Shown: positions 1 to 8,816, counted from the first letter of the stretch. The stretch: 37,659 nt of DNA from an uncultured Spirochaetales bacterium (GCA_949300325.1 CASGDQ010000015.1:1-37659); one strand, 5' to 3'. Program-made: numbers and translations. The notes: a model not told the origin generated them from the sequence alone.

Positions 1-26
1 AGGTTCAAATTTAGCTTTTCCCCATA

Positions 27-55
27 TTGCACACGTTGCCCATTTAGGGTACTCT
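27..55 (+). promoter_or_regulatory. possible pckA promoter
   Basis: TTGCAC (27-32) and TACTCT (50-55) are separated by 17 bp, weak matches to -35/-10 boxes. Transcription would begin near 62. A short GC hairpin, CCGGC-TAT-GCCGG (73-85), would then lie near the 5' end of the message and could stabilise it. Weak call. Confidence 0.3.
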
Positions 56-106
56 TAAAGCTAGATGAGAAGCCGGCTATGCCGGATTCGATATAAGGAG
101 AATTCT

Positions 107-1930
107 ATGACTATTAAAGATCTCAAACATGCAAAGCTTATCAGCTGGATTGAGGAAATCAAGGAACTCTGCCAGCCGGATGATGTAGTGCTTGCAGACG
201 GATCCAAGGAGCAGTATGACGCTCTTATCGCACAGTGCGTCGACAGCGGTCTTGCAGTCCGCCTCAACGAAGAAAAGAAGCCGGGATGCGTACTTTTCAA
301 TTCCGATCCTTCCGACGTTGCCCGTGTTGAAAAGAGGACGTTCATTGCCGCTAAGACACAGGAAGCTGCAGGTCCCACCAACAACTGGATCGATCCTGTT
401 GAACTCAAGAAGACCATGACGGATCTTTACAGGGGATGCATGAAGGGCAGGACCATGTATGTCATTCCTTTCTCAATGGGACCCCTCGGTTCCCCGATCA
501 GCAAAATTGGTGTTGAAATCACCGATTCCGCTTACGTTGTATGCAACATGATGATCATGACCCGTGTCGGTGTGAAGGTTGTCGACCTTCTTGGAACCGA
601 TGGGTATTTCGTTCCTTGTCTCCACTCCGTAGGCAAGCCTCTTGCTGAAGGCGAGTCCGATAACGGCAAGTGGCCATGCGCTCCGATGGAGCACAAGTAC
701 ATCAGCCAGTTCCCGGAGACTAGGGAAATCTGGTCATATGGTTCAGGTTATGGTGGAAACGCACTGCTCGGAAAGAAGTGCCTCGCACTCAGGATCGCAA
801 GCGTTCTTGCACGTGATGAAGGCTGGCTCGCAGAGCATATGCTCATCCTCAAGATTACAAACCCTGAAGGAAAGAGCAAGTATGTTACCGGCGCATTCCC
901 ATCAGCATGTGGAAAGACCAATCTCGCTATGCTCATTCCGACCATCCCAGGATGGAAGGTTGAGACTATCGGAGACGATATCGCATGGATGAAGCCGGGT
1001 AAGGACGGCAGGCTCTACGCCATCAACCCGGAGGCAGGTTTCTTCGGAGTAGCTCCTGGAACTTCCGCTTCTTCTAACTTTAATGCACTTGCAGCTGCAA
1101 GCAAGAACACCATCTTCACCAACGTCGCTCTTACCGAGGACAAGGATGTATGGTGGGAAGGCATCGGCTACGATGCTCCTGGAAAGCTCATCGATTGGAC
1201 CGGAAACGAATGGGTTCAGGACAAGGGCAACAAGGATCAGAAGCCGGCTGCTCACCCGAATTCAAGATTCACAGCTCCTGCAAAGCAGTGCCCGTGCATC
1301 GCTCCAGAATGGGAAGATCCTCAGGGCGTTCCTGTTTCAGCAATACTCTTCGGCGGAAGAAGGCCTTCGACAATTCCTCTCGTACATATGGCGAGGAACT
1401 GGAACCATGGCGTTTTCCTCGGCTCTATCGTAGGTTCGGAGGTTACTGCCGCAACTCTCGATGTGAAGGCCGGAACGATCAGAAGGGATCCGTTTGCAAT
1501 GCTTCCTTTCTGCGGATACAACATGGGCGATTATTTCCAGCATTGGATCGATGTGGGCAAGGCCGCTCCGAGCCAGGATGTGCTGCCTAAGATCTTCTAC
1601 GTCAACTGGTTCAGAAAGACCGCAGATGGCAAGTGGCTCTGGCCGGGCTATGGCGATAACAGCCGTGTCCTCAAGTGGATATTCGAGTGCTGCGATGGAA
1701 CAGCAAAGACAGTCGATACCGCAATCGGAATCATGCCGACAGTCGATGCAATCGATCGCCCGGAAGGGGTTACAGAAGCCGATATGGCCGAACTCCTCAA
1801 GGTCGACAACGCTGGCTGGCTCAGAGAAGTGGAGGACATCAGGACCAACCACTATCCGAAGTTCGGCAAGCATCTTCCGAAGGAACTTTCTGCAATGCTC
1901 GATACCCTCGAAGCTGCGCTTAAGAAATAA
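107..1930 (+). CDS. pckG: phosphoenolpyruvate carboxykinase (GTP)
   Basis: Cytosolic enzyme interconverting oxaloacetate + GTP and PEP + CO2 + GDP. In an anaerobe with an oxaloacetate decarboxylase (far end of this window) it may run in the CO2-fixing, energy-conserving direction; that is inference. The 607-residue length is normal for the GTP family. The hallmark P-loop FPSACGKTN is near residues 263-271, followed by GDDIAW (metal/nucleotide site), [14 protein letters not shown] and the guanine-binding GYNMGDYF region. The family usually has PEN where this protein has PEA. An in-frame ATG at 65 exists, but the ATG at 107 has a good ribosome site (AAGGAG, 95-100, 6-nt spacing) and starts at the usual family N-terminus. 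The gene stands alone and ends in a clear terminator. Confidence 0.95.
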   Translation: MTIKDLKHAKLISWIEEIKELCQPDDVVLADGSKEQYDALIAQCVDSGLAVRLNEEKKPGCVLFNSDPSDVARVEKRTFIAAKTQEAAGPTNNWIDPVELKKTMTDLYRGCMKGRTMYVIPFSMGPLGSPISKIGVEITDSAYVVCNMMIMTRVGVKVVDLLGTDGYFVPCLHSVGKPLAEGESDNGKWPCAPMEHKYISQFPETREIWSYGSGYGGNALLGKKCLALRIASVLARDEGWLAEHMLILKITNPEGKSKYVTGAFPSACGKTNLAMLIPTIPGWKVETIGDDIAWMKPGKDGRLYAINPEAGFFGVAPGTSASSNFNALAAASKNTIFTNVALTEDKDVWWEGIGYDAPGKLIDWTGNEWVQDKGNKDQKPAAHPNSRFTAPAKQCPCIAPEWEDPQGVPVSAILFGGRRPSTIPLVHMARNWNHGVFLGSIVGSEVTAATLDVKAGTIRRDPFAMLPFCGYNMGDYFQHWIDVGKAAPSQDVLPKIFYVNWFRKTADGKWLWPGYGDNSRVLKWIFECCDGTAKTVDTAIGIMPTVDAIDRPEGVTEADMAELLKVDNAGWLREVEDIRTNHYPKFGKHLPKELSAMLDTLEAALKK

Positions 1931-1950
1931 GTACGGATTTGAACAACTTT

Positions 1951-1977
1951 CCCGGCATCCAGGTGCCGGGAATTTTT
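1951..1977 (+). terminator. intrinsic terminator of pckG
   Basis: CCCGGCA (1951-1957) pairs perfectly with TGCCGGG (1964-1970) around a 6-nt loop, followed by AATTTTTAT. It lies 20 nt after the pckG stop. Confidence 0.85.
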
Positions 1978-2018
1978 ATGAAGTCTTCAACGGAAATACT
2001 CCCGTCAGACGGAAAGTG

Positions 2019-2912
2019 TCACTTTCCCACGACCTCGTGATATACCTTCGCAATCTCATTCAGGATGTCGATATGAGTGAAGTCCTTGTTGTAGATTATA
2101 TTGGTTTCCCTGACCATGCTCATGTTTTCTATCGGCAGGACAGTTATCTTTCCTTTCTGTATCTCATCCTGGCATGTGCTCTTTGCAAGTATTGAGACTC
2201 CAAAATCCTTTCTTATCAGATCCTTTATTGTTGCGATATTGTCAACCTGCATTATTACATTGAAATTGTTGAGGTTTTCCCCGATGTTTGCAAGCATGGA
2301 TTCAAAATAGACTCTGGATGCGGAGGAGGGAAGACGCAGGATCATCTTTTCCTTCTTAAGATCGCTGAGCCTGATCATCGATTTTTTCGCAAGTGGATTG
2401 TTGTTTGACATTACGCATACAAGGTAATCCGTGTCCAGCATGAACGAGCTGAGGTTGGGATTATCCGGCTTTCCGTCTGCAATAGCTAAATCCAATTCAT
2501 AGTTTTCAAGTTTTGCATAAAGTTTTTTTAGGGTATTAGTAATAATCGTTATACTCATATTGCCAGCTTCACTGCTGTATTTAGCCAATGACAGCGGGAT
2601 GGCGTTGCTTTCGGCAGTATGTGTTATCCCGATTCTGAGTTTTGTCGGGTTTTTATCCTCGTCGTCCATCTCTTCTTTCATCTTTTCATATAGGGCCTTG
2701 AGACGTTTGGCATAATTGAGCGCGATATCTCCTTCTCTTGTAAGGAGCAGAGTACCATTTACCCTGTGTATCAGCTTGTGTCCCAGCTCATTTTCAAGCT
2801 CTTTTATATGATGGCTTACGGCCGGTTGCGTCAAACATAAAATTTGGGCTGCCTTCGTAAAGGACTTTTGAGAAGCGACGGTTATGAGCGTTTCCAATTT
2901 CATATCAAGCAT
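2019..2912 (-). CDS. LysR-family transcriptional regulator
   Basis: 297-residue LysR-type regulator. The N-terminal winged helix-turn-helix (about residues 4-62) has the family pattern FTKAAQILCLTQPAVSHHIKEL; residues about 90-295 form the periplasmic-binding-like effector domain. The start at 2912 is supported by AGGAGT six nt upstream; a second Met lies three codons in. It is divergent from the antiporter/MgtC genes across a 222-nt AT-rich gap, the usual LysR arrangement, so it probably controls them and itself. The effector cannot be read from sequence. An NhaR-like role (ion response) fits the neighbour but is inference. Confidence 0.9.
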   Translation of the reverse strand: MLDMKLETLITVASQKSFTKAAQILCLTQPAVSHHIKELENELGHKLIHRVNGTLLLTREGDIALNYAKRLKALYEKMKEEMDDEDKNPTKLRIGITHTAESNAIPLSLAKYSSEAGNMSITIITNTLKKLYAKLENYELDLAIADGKPDNPNLSSFMLDTDYLVCVMSNNNPLAKKSMIRLSDLKKEKMILRLPSSASRVYFESMLANIGENLNNFNVIMQVDNIATIKDLIRKDFGVSILAKSTCQDEIQKGKITVLPIENMSMVRETNIIYNKDFTHIDILNEIAKVYHEVVGK

Positions 2913-2961
2913 AAAAAAACTCCTGCTAAAAAAAATTTATGCATACTAAAAAAAATATAAT

Positions 2962-2990
2962 TTGTATTTATAATAAATCCATTCTATTAT
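2962..2990 (+). promoter_or_regulatory. promoter of leader ORF/antiporter, with internal palindrome
   Basis: TTGTAT (2962-2967), 17-bp spacer, TATTAT (2985-2990). A perfect palindrome, ATTTATAATAAAT (2966-2978), lies across the -35 end and spacer, in the gap divergent from the LysR gene, and is a plausible regulator site. Transcription would start near 2997. Confidence 0.45.
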
Positions 2991-3023
2991 GTTGAAAATA
3001 AAAAAAATCAGGAGGTGCTGGAA

Positions 3024-3095
3024 ATGGCAAGACAAGACAATCATAAGCTTTTAAGATTCCATTTCCATCCTGATATATATCATAGTCCCCTTTGA
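3024..3095 (+). CDS. possible 23-codon leader peptide ORF upstream of antiporter
   Basis: An ORF of 23 codons (ATG 3024, TGA 3093-3095) has a strong ribosome site (AGGAGG, 3010-3015, 8-nt spacing) and lies downstream of the predicted promoter and 39 nt before the antiporter start. The peptide begins MARQDNHKLL and is histidine-rich (4 of 23). CCCTTT (3088-3093), overlapping its stop codon, can pair with AAAGGG (3116-3121) just before the antiporter ribosome site. Translation of the leader could therefore affect access to that site. I do not recognise the peptide; it could be a regulatory leader or chance. Confidence 0.45.
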   Translation: MARQDNHKLLRFHFHPDIYHSPL

Positions 3096-3134
3096 TTTCC
3101 GATTTCGTCAAAAGTAAAGGGTCAGGAGGGGAGC

Positions 3135-4565
3135 ATGTATCATTTCATTTCCAGGCTGATGGAAGGTTCATCGCCGGCGGCATCGATCATGGTATCGATC
3201 GCTTTCATGTTGTTTTTCGGTTTTCTGTTCACAAGGGTGGCAAAGCTTCTTAAACTGCCGAATGTAACAGCCTATATCATCGCAGGTGTCGTTCTCGGGC
3301 CATATTGCCTCAGCGTGATTCCTGCACGTGTGATAGAAGGGATGGATTTCCTTTCCGATATAGCCTTAGCATTCATCGCATTCAGCGCCGCCGAGTTCTT
3401 CCGCTTCGACGTTTTAAAGAAAAACGGTGCGAAAGTTTTCATCATAACTGTATTCGAAGCGCTTCTTGCCTCGGTTTTCGTATTCATCGCCCTCTTTTAT
3501 GTTTTAGGCCTTGATTTCTCCTTCTCAATCGTGCTTGCAGCCCTTGCTTCCGCCACAGCTCCAGCTTCCACGCTCATGACGATAAGACAGACAGGAGCAA
3601 GAGGGGATTTTGTGGATACTTTGCTTCAGGTCGTAGCTCTCGATGACGTTGTAGGCCTCATGGCATACAGCATCGCCATTTCCGCGGCTTTGGCTTCCAT
3701 GTCCGGTTCATTCAGCTTTTCAAGCCTTGCCCAGCCCATAGTGGTGAATATCGCAGTGCTTGTGCTCGGATGCCTGTTCGGTTTTTTATTGAAGCTCCTG
3801 CTTGCAAAAAGATCCACGGACAACCGTCTTATTGTCCTTATCGCCATGCTTTTCACTTTCTGCGGTGTATGTGCTCTATTAGGAGTATCCCCGCTGTTGG
3901 GATGCATGTCGATGGGAACCGTCTACATCAATTTCGCAAAAGATGAAAGGCTTTTCAAGCAGCTGAACTATTTCAGCCCTCCGATACTTCTTTTGTTTTT
4001 TGTAAGGTCCGGACTCTCGTTCAATCTGGGAGCGCTTTTCTCAATGTCCTCTTCCGTAGGAGCTGTATCCTTGATTGCCGTGGGATTCACATATTTCCTG
4101 GTACGTATCTTTGGAAAATACGCCGGTGCGTTCCTTGGCTCTGCAATAGTGAAGAAAAAGGCGGAGGTCAGGAATTACCTTGGTCTTGCTCTGGTGCCTC
4201 AGGCCGGGGTTGCCATCGGACTGGCAGCCATAGGTGCAAGGACCCTTGGGGGAGAGGCAGGAGAAGCGCTTGAGACCATCATTTTGGCCTCCAGCGTCCT
4301 TTATGAGCTCATAGGCCCCGCATCTGCAAAGCTTGCTTTGTATCTTTCGCATTCCTATGACGAGAAGAAAGATGCGGTCGAGATCGCTTTCGAGCCGGCT
4401 CCCAGCGACAACGGCCTTGGAATTCTGATCGATCGTGTCATGCGCATCCAAGATGAGATTCCCCATCCATGCCGCACAATGACCGATGAGGAGGCTTTTA
4501 CCGAAGCTGCAGAGCAGTATCTGGCTTTCGCAGGCCGCCGCAGGGGCGGAGCAAGATACAGGTGA
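3135..4565 (+). CDS. cation/proton antiporter, CPA2 (Kef/NhaS-like) family
   Basis: 476-residue polytopic inner-membrane protein of the Na+/H+ exchanger (CPA2) family, exchanging Na+ or K+ for H+. Around 12 hydrophobic segments are visible between residues about 15 and 420. The unwound-helix region reads ASATAPAST and is followed by VALDDVVGL, with the paired aspartates (DD) typical of electrogenic CPA2 members rather than the ND of CPA1. The C-terminus is a short soluble tail rich in Arg/Gly; there is no TrkA-N/RCK regulatory domain. The start is set by AGGAGG at 3124-3129. MgtC follows after 25 nt, suggesting one ion-homeostasis transcript, probably controlled by the divergent LysR protein. 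Confidence 0.88.
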   Translation: MYHFISRLMEGSSPAASIMVSIAFMLFFGFLFTRVAKLLKLPNVTAYIIAGVVLGPYCLSVIPARVIEGMDFLSDIALAFIAFSAAEFFRFDVLKKNGAKVFIITVFEALLASVFVFIALFYVLGLDFSFSIVLAALASATAPASTLMTIRQTGARGDFVDTLLQVVALDDVVGLMAYSIAISAALASMSGSFSFSSLAQPIVVNIAVLVLGCLFGFLLKLLLAKRSTDNRLIVLIAMLFTFCGVCALLGVSPLLGCMSMGTVYINFAKDERLFKQLNYFSPPILLLFFVRSGLSFNLGALFSMSSSVGAVSLIAVGFTYFLVRIFGKYAGAFLGSAIVKKKAEVRNYLGLALVPQAGVAIGLAAIGARTLGGEAGEALETIILASSVLYELIGPASAKLALYLSHSYDEKKDAVEIAFEPAPSDNGLGILIDRVMRIQDEIPHPCRTMTDEEAFTEAAEQYLAFAGRRRGGARYR

Positions 4566-4590
4566 TTCCGTTTTAGTGTGGAGGTGTATG

Positions 4591-5319
4591 ATGAATATCG
4601 GTTTTATAGATCCTATTGCAAAGCTTTTGGGTCCCTGGGCATCCGTTTTGTGTGCAGGGTCGGTGGTCTTGAGAATATTGCTTGCCGTGCTTTTATCTGC
4701 AGTTATAGGAGCAGAGCGCTCCAATAAGAGGCATTCGGCAGGCATGCGCACCTTCATATTGGTTTCTCTGGCTACTGTGATGTCCATGCTCATGGATCAG
4801 TATTTCATATCAGCCTACAATAGCGGGATTCCTGTTCTGTCCGCAGCGGCAATAATTGGCATGGGGATGATGAGCAACAATTCGATCCTCTTCAGCTCGA
4901 GAAACAGGATAAAGGGGCTGACGACCTCAATAGGCCTTTGGACCTGCGGAATACTCGGGCTTACTGTCGGTGCGGGATTCTATACGCTGACACTCGCCGC
5001 TTCGGCCTCCATGTTTTTGATATTGAGTTTCCTTCCTGCTTTCGAGCTGCGCCTCAAGAACAGATCGAATCATTTCGATATCCATCTGGAACTTGCCGAC
5101 AGGACACGGATACAGGATTTTACCGCCACGCTCCGCAAGCTTGGCCTTAGGATAGATGACATAGAGGCTAATCCGTCTTATATGAATACGGGGCTTTGCG
5201 TATATTCTGTCTCTCTCACAATAATCGGAAGCGATCTTAAAAAATACAGGACCCATAACGAGATCATAGAAGCTTTGGGAGCGCTTGATTACGTCCATTA
5301 CATAGAGGAGATGAATTGA
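4591..5319 (+). CDS. MgtC/SapB family membrane protein
   Basis: 242 residues. Four to five membrane helices in the first about 145 residues carry the MgtC/SapB signature GAERSNKRHSAGMRT (near residues 39-53). A cytoplasmic C-terminal ACT-like domain follows. MgtC proteins influence Mg2+/acid tolerance and ATP synthase activity in some pathogens; many environmental homologues have unknown roles. Two adjacent ATGs are possible (4588, 4591); the second is better spaced (5 nt) from GGAGGT (4580-4585). It lies 25 nt after the antiporter gene, in the same likely operon. Confidence 0.88.
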   Translation: MNIGFIDPIAKLLGPWASVLCAGSVVLRILLAVLLSAVIGAERSNKRHSAGMRTFILVSLATVMSMLMDQYFISAYNSGIPVLSAAAIIGMGMMSNNSILFSSRNRIKGLTTSIGLWTCGILGLTVGAGFYTLTLAASASMFLILSFLPAFELRLKNRSNHFDIHLELADRTRIQDFTATLRKLGLRIDDIEANPSYMNTGLCVYSVSLTIIGSDLKKYRTHNEIIEALGALDYVHYIEEMN

Positions 5320-5344
5320 TTACAGCCTCTTATGAAACTATAAT
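5316..5344 (+). promoter_or_regulatory. promoter of WYL regulator, giving a leaderless mRNA
   Basis: TTGATT (5316-5321), exactly 17 bp, then consensus TATAAT (5339-5344). The ATG at 5351 begins 6 nt after the -10 box, at about the expected +1, and no Shine-Dalgarno sequence is present. Confidence 0.65.
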
Positions 5345-5350
5345 GTGTTC

Positions 5351-6256
5351 ATGAGTCAGACTGAAAGGGTCATGTACATCCTCGACCAGCTTATGGAGAA
5401 GGGATATTTCAGAATAAAGGATGTGGCTTCGCTTTATGAAGTGTCGCTTAAGCAGGTAAGAAGGGATAAGAACTATCTGATGACGCGCTGTCCGCTTTCC
5501 TGCGGTAATCTGGACATATACTACGATGCAAAGGATAAGGTCTTCCGTCTGAGTGCGGAGAGTTCCCACAACCTTGCCTCATGGCGCGCGGATGAGTCCT
5601 TGCTGATGGCACGGGACAGGGAAAAGAACAGACCGTTTTCATCCCGTTTCCCATCTTCCGTAATATCTGGTGATTCCGGATATGTGAAATATAAATCCTA
5701 CGCGAGGGAAGACTTCAGGCCTGGCATATATCTTCGCCTCATGGAAGCGCTCAAGAATTCAAAGCGGATATTGCTGCGGTACCTCTCAGCAGAAAGATTG
5801 AGGAGGATAGAGCCTCTGAAGCTTGTCAATTATGGGGAAATCTGGTATCTTGCCGCAATCGATGTCGACAAGGGCGAGAGGATAGTGACATTCTCCCTTT
5901 CTAGGATCATAAGCGTCGAAATCATCGATGAGGATATAGTGTTTTCGGATTTTGCTAAGCTTGAACGGTTTCTAGACGGTTATGGCATATTCAATAACGA
6001 TCAGCAGGAGAGCGAATATGTCATACATTTTACCGGATGGGCGAAGGATATAGTCAAGAACCAGATATGGCAGAAGAGGCAGAGCCTCAAGGAATTGGAG
6101 GATGGCACTCTCGAGCTCCATCTTCCTGTCTCAAACGATACCGAGCTGCTTTCGAGAATACTCTTTTACGGCACTTCCGCCATGCCTGTATCCCCAGCTT
6201 CGTTTGTCGAAAAATACCGCAAGGCCTGCATTGAGATGGCCGGGAGGTTTGCCTGA
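5351..6256 (+). CDS. WYL-domain transcriptional regulator
   Basis: 301 residues: an N-terminal DeoR-type helix-turn-helix (about 1-60; FRIKDVASLYEVSLKQVRRD), a linker, then a WYL ligand-sensing domain (about 125-195, with YGEIWYLAAID and a following arginine-rich strand) and a WYL C-terminal extension. WYL regulators commonly bind nucleic-acid-type ligands and control DNA-damage or defence genes; here the partner is ribonuclease D. A GTG at 5345 is also in frame, but the ATG at 5351 fits the leaderless promoter. Its stop is immediately followed by the ribonuclease D start, so the two are co-transcribed. Confidence 0.85.
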   Translation: MSQTERVMYILDQLMEKGYFRIKDVASLYEVSLKQVRRDKNYLMTRCPLSCGNLDIYYDAKDKVFRLSAESSHNLASWRADESLLMARDREKNRPFSSRFPSSVISGDSGYVKYKSYAREDFRPGIYLRLMEALKNSKRILLRYLSAERLRRIEPLKLVNYGEIWYLAAIDVDKGERIVTFSLSRIISVEIIDEDIVFSDFAKLERFLDGYGIFNNDQQESEYVIHFTGWAKDIVKNQIWQKRQSLKELEDGTLELHLPVSNDTELLSRILFYGTSAMPVSPASFVEKYRKACIEMAGRFA

Positions 6257-7138
6257 TTGGACTATGAGCTTGTATTGGATGACGGACGGCTGAAAGAGCT
6301 TGCCGAAATATGGGAAAGGGAAGGCCGAGCTGTGGCCGTGGATTTTGAAGAGGAATGCAACCTGCATGCATATGGAGAGCATATATGCACCATGCAGCTT
6401 TATGACGGCTCTTTTTTTTATCTTGTCGATGTGCTTTCTGCCAAGGTGACCAAGTCTGGGCTGGAGGCATTCTTTTCTGCAGATATCGAGAAACTCTGGT
6501 TTGAATGCAGAAGCGATCTGTCGATTCTGTTTAAAAAATATGGGATCAGGACAAAGAGGGTTTATGATCTCAGGGTGCTTGCCAAGGCCCTGGGAGAAAG
6601 CGGAGGGCTGGGCAAGGTCCTCTCTTCGTTTCTCATGCTGCCTGATTCTGGGAACAAGAAAAGAAACCAGCAGGAGAACTGGATGAAGCGGCCTCTTTCG
6701 GATAGCCAGATAAATTATGCTTTGGATGATGTCAGATATCTTTTTCTTTTAAGAAAAGAACTCGAAAAGAGGATTGAAAGGAACGGCCTAGAAAATCAGG
6801 TCGAGAGGGCTATGGCCAATATTGCCGCAGTAAATCCCGGCAAACCCGGATGGATGAAGCTTACGAATGTCCGCACTTTGAACCATGCGGAAAAGGTTTA
6901 TCTGAAAAATCTCTTCAATGCCAGGGAAGCGATAGCTGAGCGCTTCAATGTCCCTGCAGTCAATGTCCTTGACAAGAGGGAGGTGCTCAGGATCAGCCTC
7001 AAATGCTCAAAATGCAGGGTCGATATGGAAAAAGAATTGGAAAAGGCCCCATCCCGTTTCAAAAACATCCTCATATCCGCTTTTGAGAAAGCAGCTGAAT
7101 CAAGCGCGTCTGAGCTTGAAGGCCGCACTGATGGCTGA
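6257..7138 (+). CDS. rnd: ribonuclease D (3'-5' exoribonuclease with HRDC-like tail)
   Basis: 293-residue DEDD-family exonuclease trimming tRNA and other small RNA 3' ends. Exo I is VDFEEE near residue 29-34 (family usually DTEF), exo II is FECRSDLSILF near residue 78, and exo III is YALDDVRYL near residue 155, keeping the Tyr and Asp of the DEDDy subgroup. Residues about 200-250 resemble one HRDC domain; E. coli RNase D has two. The start is TTG at 6257, supported by GGAGG (6243-6247) at 9 nt; no ATG fits. It abuts the WYL stop. The 3' end overlaps the convergent peptidase gene by 39 nt. Confidence 0.88.
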   Translation: MDYELVLDDGRLKELAEIWEREGRAVAVDFEEECNLHAYGEHICTMQLYDGSFFYLVDVLSAKVTKSGLEAFFSADIEKLWFECRSDLSILFKKYGIRTKRVYDLRVLAKALGESGGLGKVLSSFLMLPDSGNKKRNQQENWMKRPLSDSQINYALDDVRYLFLLRKELEKRIERNGLENQVERAMANIAAVNPGKPGWMKLTNVRTLNHAEKVYLKNLFNAREAIAERFNVPAVNVLDKREVLRISLKCSKCRVDMEKELEKAPSRFKNILISAFEKAAESSASELEGRTDG

Positions 7139-8149
7139 TATCACCTCTTCAAGCTTTGTCATTTCCTTCTTTGCTATCGATTCATCAACCGAGTGTGCAT
7201 TCTCGTATCCGCAGCTTATTACCAAGGCCGGGATTTTCAAGACATTCAGGTTGTTGGCATCCGATCCTCCCATGGAATTCCTGATTCCTGCATCCGGCAT
7301 TACCGATAGCATGAAATCCATGATCGGGCTTTTTCTGTCATGCATATATGGCCTGTAAAGCCTTTCTTCCAGTACATCAACTTCCGGATTTATTGTTCTT
7401 GCCTCTCTGATCAATGATGAGATTATGTCGTCCAGACGTTTTTCATCCAGGCTTCTGGATTCAAGGATCACTCTTGCCTTGGCTGGAACCACATTCGTGC
7501 TGTTGATGCTTGAAAAGGTTGCGATGTTTATTGTCGATCCGTCTTCAAGCCTGCCTGAAGGAACATTTGAAACGAATTCTGAAGCTAGAAGGATCGCATT
7601 TATCCCTTTTTCTATGGCAAATCCGGCATGAGCTGCTTTTCCTTTGAAATCCAGTGTAAGGCGTGTCTTTCCCGGAGCCGCGATTATCACATCTCCAACC
7701 TTTCCACCGGTATCCGGGACTATTGCAAAGGCGATGTCGAAATCTTTAAAAAAGTCCTTGTCCAGAGCCGCCGAACCTGTGAGCCCCGTTTCTTCAGATA
7801 CGGTAAAAAGATATAAAAGATCATCATCTTTTTTCTCTGCTTCCTTCATCAGCACAGCCACAGCAGCCTTGTCATCTGCTCCAAGGGCTGTCGTCTTATC
7901 TGTGAAAAAGCTTTCATCATCCTCCAAGACATGGGCATTTTGCGCAATAGGAACCGTATCGACGTGAGCGCAATACATGAGCTTTTTCCCAGAGCTGTTC
8001 AGATAGAACAGTATGTTGCCAGCCTTATCTGCCATGCTGCGATACCCGAGGCTCTGAAAATGCTTTATGAGGTATTTCCTGATTTCCTCCTCTTTCCCAG
8101 ACGGGGAGGATATCGATGAAAGTTCTCTGAAATAAGAAAAAATGTCCAT
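7100..8149 (-). CDS. M20 family metallopeptidase (peptidase T-like)
   Basis: 349-residue two-zinc peptidase of the PepT/PepT2-like branch, probably cleaving peptides in the cytosol. Metal and catalytic motifs are present: HVDTV (His about 62), GADDKAA (bridging Asp about 92), SEETGLTGS (catalytic Glu about 119-120), PDTGG, then a dimerisation domain (about 165-260), SDANN, and a C-terminal HSVDE histidine. In-frame upstream starts exist (ATG at 8167, TTG at 8170) but have no ribosome site. The ATG at 8149 starts at the family's normal N-terminus and sits 6 nt after a promoter-like CAAAAT. No signal peptide. Confidence 0.87.
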   Translation of the reverse strand: MDIFSYFRELSSISSPSGKEEEIRKYLIKHFQSLGYRSMADKAGNILFYLNSSGKKLMYCAHVDTVPIAQNAHVLEDDESFFTDKTTALGADDKAAVAVLMKEAEKKDDDLLYLFTVSEETGLTGSAALDKDFFKDFDIAFAIVPDTGGKVGDVIIAAPGKTRLTLDFKGKAAHAGFAIEKGINAILLASEFVSNVPSGRLEDGSTINIATFSSINSTNVVPAKARVILESRSLDEKRLDDIISSLIREARTINPEVDVLEERLYRPYMHDRKSPIMDFMLSVMPDAGIRNSMGGSDANNLNVLKIPALVISCGYENAHSVDESIAKKEMTKLEEVISAISAAFKLRRA

Positions 8150-8155
8150 GCTTCT

Positions 8156-8184
8156 ATTTTGTGCCATCAAAAACTTTTTTCCAA
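8156..8184 (-). promoter_or_regulatory. possible promoter of the M20 peptidase
   Basis: On the minus strand, TTGGAA (8184-8179), 17 bp, CAAAAT (8161-8156), then 6 nt to the ATG at 8149. The -10 is only a 4/6 match. It fits the leaderless pattern of other genes here. Confidence 0.4.
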
Positions 8185-8213
8185 GCCTTTGTATGGTTAA
8201 TCGCCGCTATGTC

Positions 8214-8222
8214 TGTTAAGAT
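8214..8222 (+). promoter_or_regulatory. possible extended -10 promoter of the DUF3842 gene
   Basis: TGT followed by TAAGAT (8217-8222) resembles an extended -10 element; the ATG at 8229 starts 6 nt later. No Shine-Dalgarno sequence and no clear -35 box. Confidence 0.4.
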
Positions 8223-8228
8223 TACAGC

Positions 8229-8660
8229 ATGACCGATTTTACTGTTCTTGTTATAGACGGGCAAGGCGGAGGAGTAGGACGCCAGCTTGTCGAGAATATT
8301 AAGAAAGCGTTTCCTCTGATAAAAGTCATGGCAGTAGGGACTAATGCGCTTGCCTCCCAGGCTATGCTGAAGGCAGGCGCCGATCATGCCGCCACCGGGG
8401 AGAATGCAGTTATTGTCGCATCCAGGAAGGCGGATGTCATCATAGGTCCGGTCGGCATTGCGATTTCCGATGCGCTTTGGGGAGAGATATCTCCGGCCAT
8501 GGCCGCAGCCGTCGGCTCAAGCAGTGCGGACAGGATACTGCTTCCCATGAATCTCTGCGGCAATTACGTCGCGGGTGCCTCAGATCTTTCCCTTCCGTTT
8601 ATGATTTCAGATGCGATGGCCCGCCTGAAGGCTCTCATTTCGGCAAAGGGTTGCCTCTGA
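8229..8660 (+). CDS. DUF3842 family protein
   Basis: 143-residue soluble protein matching the DUF3842 family: a glycine-rich start VIDGQGGGVG (residues about 8-17, Rossmann-like nucleotide-binding turn), then GTNALAS, KAGADHAATGENA, and a conserved tail with PMNLCGNYVAG. Function unknown. In other anaerobes I recall the family lying near ECF transporters, which is also the case here, so a role linked to the imported vitamin or cofactor is plausible but unproved. No Shine-Dalgarno; the start follows a possible extended -10 box by 6 nt. Confidence 0.85.
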   Translation: MTDFTVLVIDGQGGGVGRQLVENIKKAFPLIKVMAVGTNALASQAMLKAGADHAATGENAVIVASRKADVIIGPVGIAISDALWGEISPAMAAAVGSSSADRILLPMNLCGNYVAGASDLSLPFMISDAMARLKALISAKGCL

Positions 8661-8672
8661 ACTGTTTTTTTT

Positions 8673-8726
8673 ATATCATCGTATTGCCGGGCCTACCCGG
8701 ATATGCATCGCAGAAGACGATGATAT
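8673..8726 (+). promoter_or_regulatory. long structured element in the ECF leader
   Basis: A 10-bp perfect stem, ATATCATCGT (8673-8682) with ACGATGATAT (8717-8726), encloses an inner hairpin CCGGG-CCTA-CCCGG (8687-8700) and a 16-nt asymmetric 3' strand (8701-8716). No adjacent T-run, so it is a poor terminator. Bases 8716-8721 (GACGAT) are also complementary to 8771-8776 in the downstream terminator, so the two structures could be alternatives. No match to a riboswitch class I know. Confidence 0.45.
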
Positions 8727-8730
8727 CATC

Positions 8731-8757
8731 TTGTTTTTAATCTTAATCCCATATAAT
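8731..8757 (+). promoter_or_regulatory. possible internal promoter of the ECF operon
   Basis: Consensus TATAAT at 8752-8757 with a weak TTGTTT (8731-8736) at 15 bp. If used, the transcript would begin near 8764, directly before the terminator hairpin at 8770. Confidence 0.35.
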
Positions 8758-8769
8758 TGATGGTCAGAA

Positions 8770-8816
8770 GATCGTCCCGATATCCCCCAGAAGGTGGTTT
8801 TGGACGGTCTTTTTTT
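8770..8816 (+). terminator. intrinsic terminator/attenuator just before ecfA1
   Basis: GATCGTCC (8770-8777) pairs with GGACGGTC (8802-8809) with one G-U; an inner CC-CC/GG-GG stem closes on an AGAA loop (8789-8792). A T-run (8810-8816) follows, and the ecfA1 ribosome site lies only 7 nt further on. A terminator between a gene start and its upstream DNA implies either the end of the DUF3842 transcript or attenuation of the ECF operon. Confidence 0.7.

Noticed and set aside
4041..4793. 250-residue minus-strand ORF opposite the antiporter and mgtC
   Set aside because: Composition is that of an antisense shadow; both plus-strand genes have clear families and ribosome sites.
7100..7138. 39-nt convergent overlap of ribonuclease D and M20 peptidase as an antisense control device
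   Set aside because: Short tail overlaps of convergent genes are common in compact genomes and nothing else here supports regulation.
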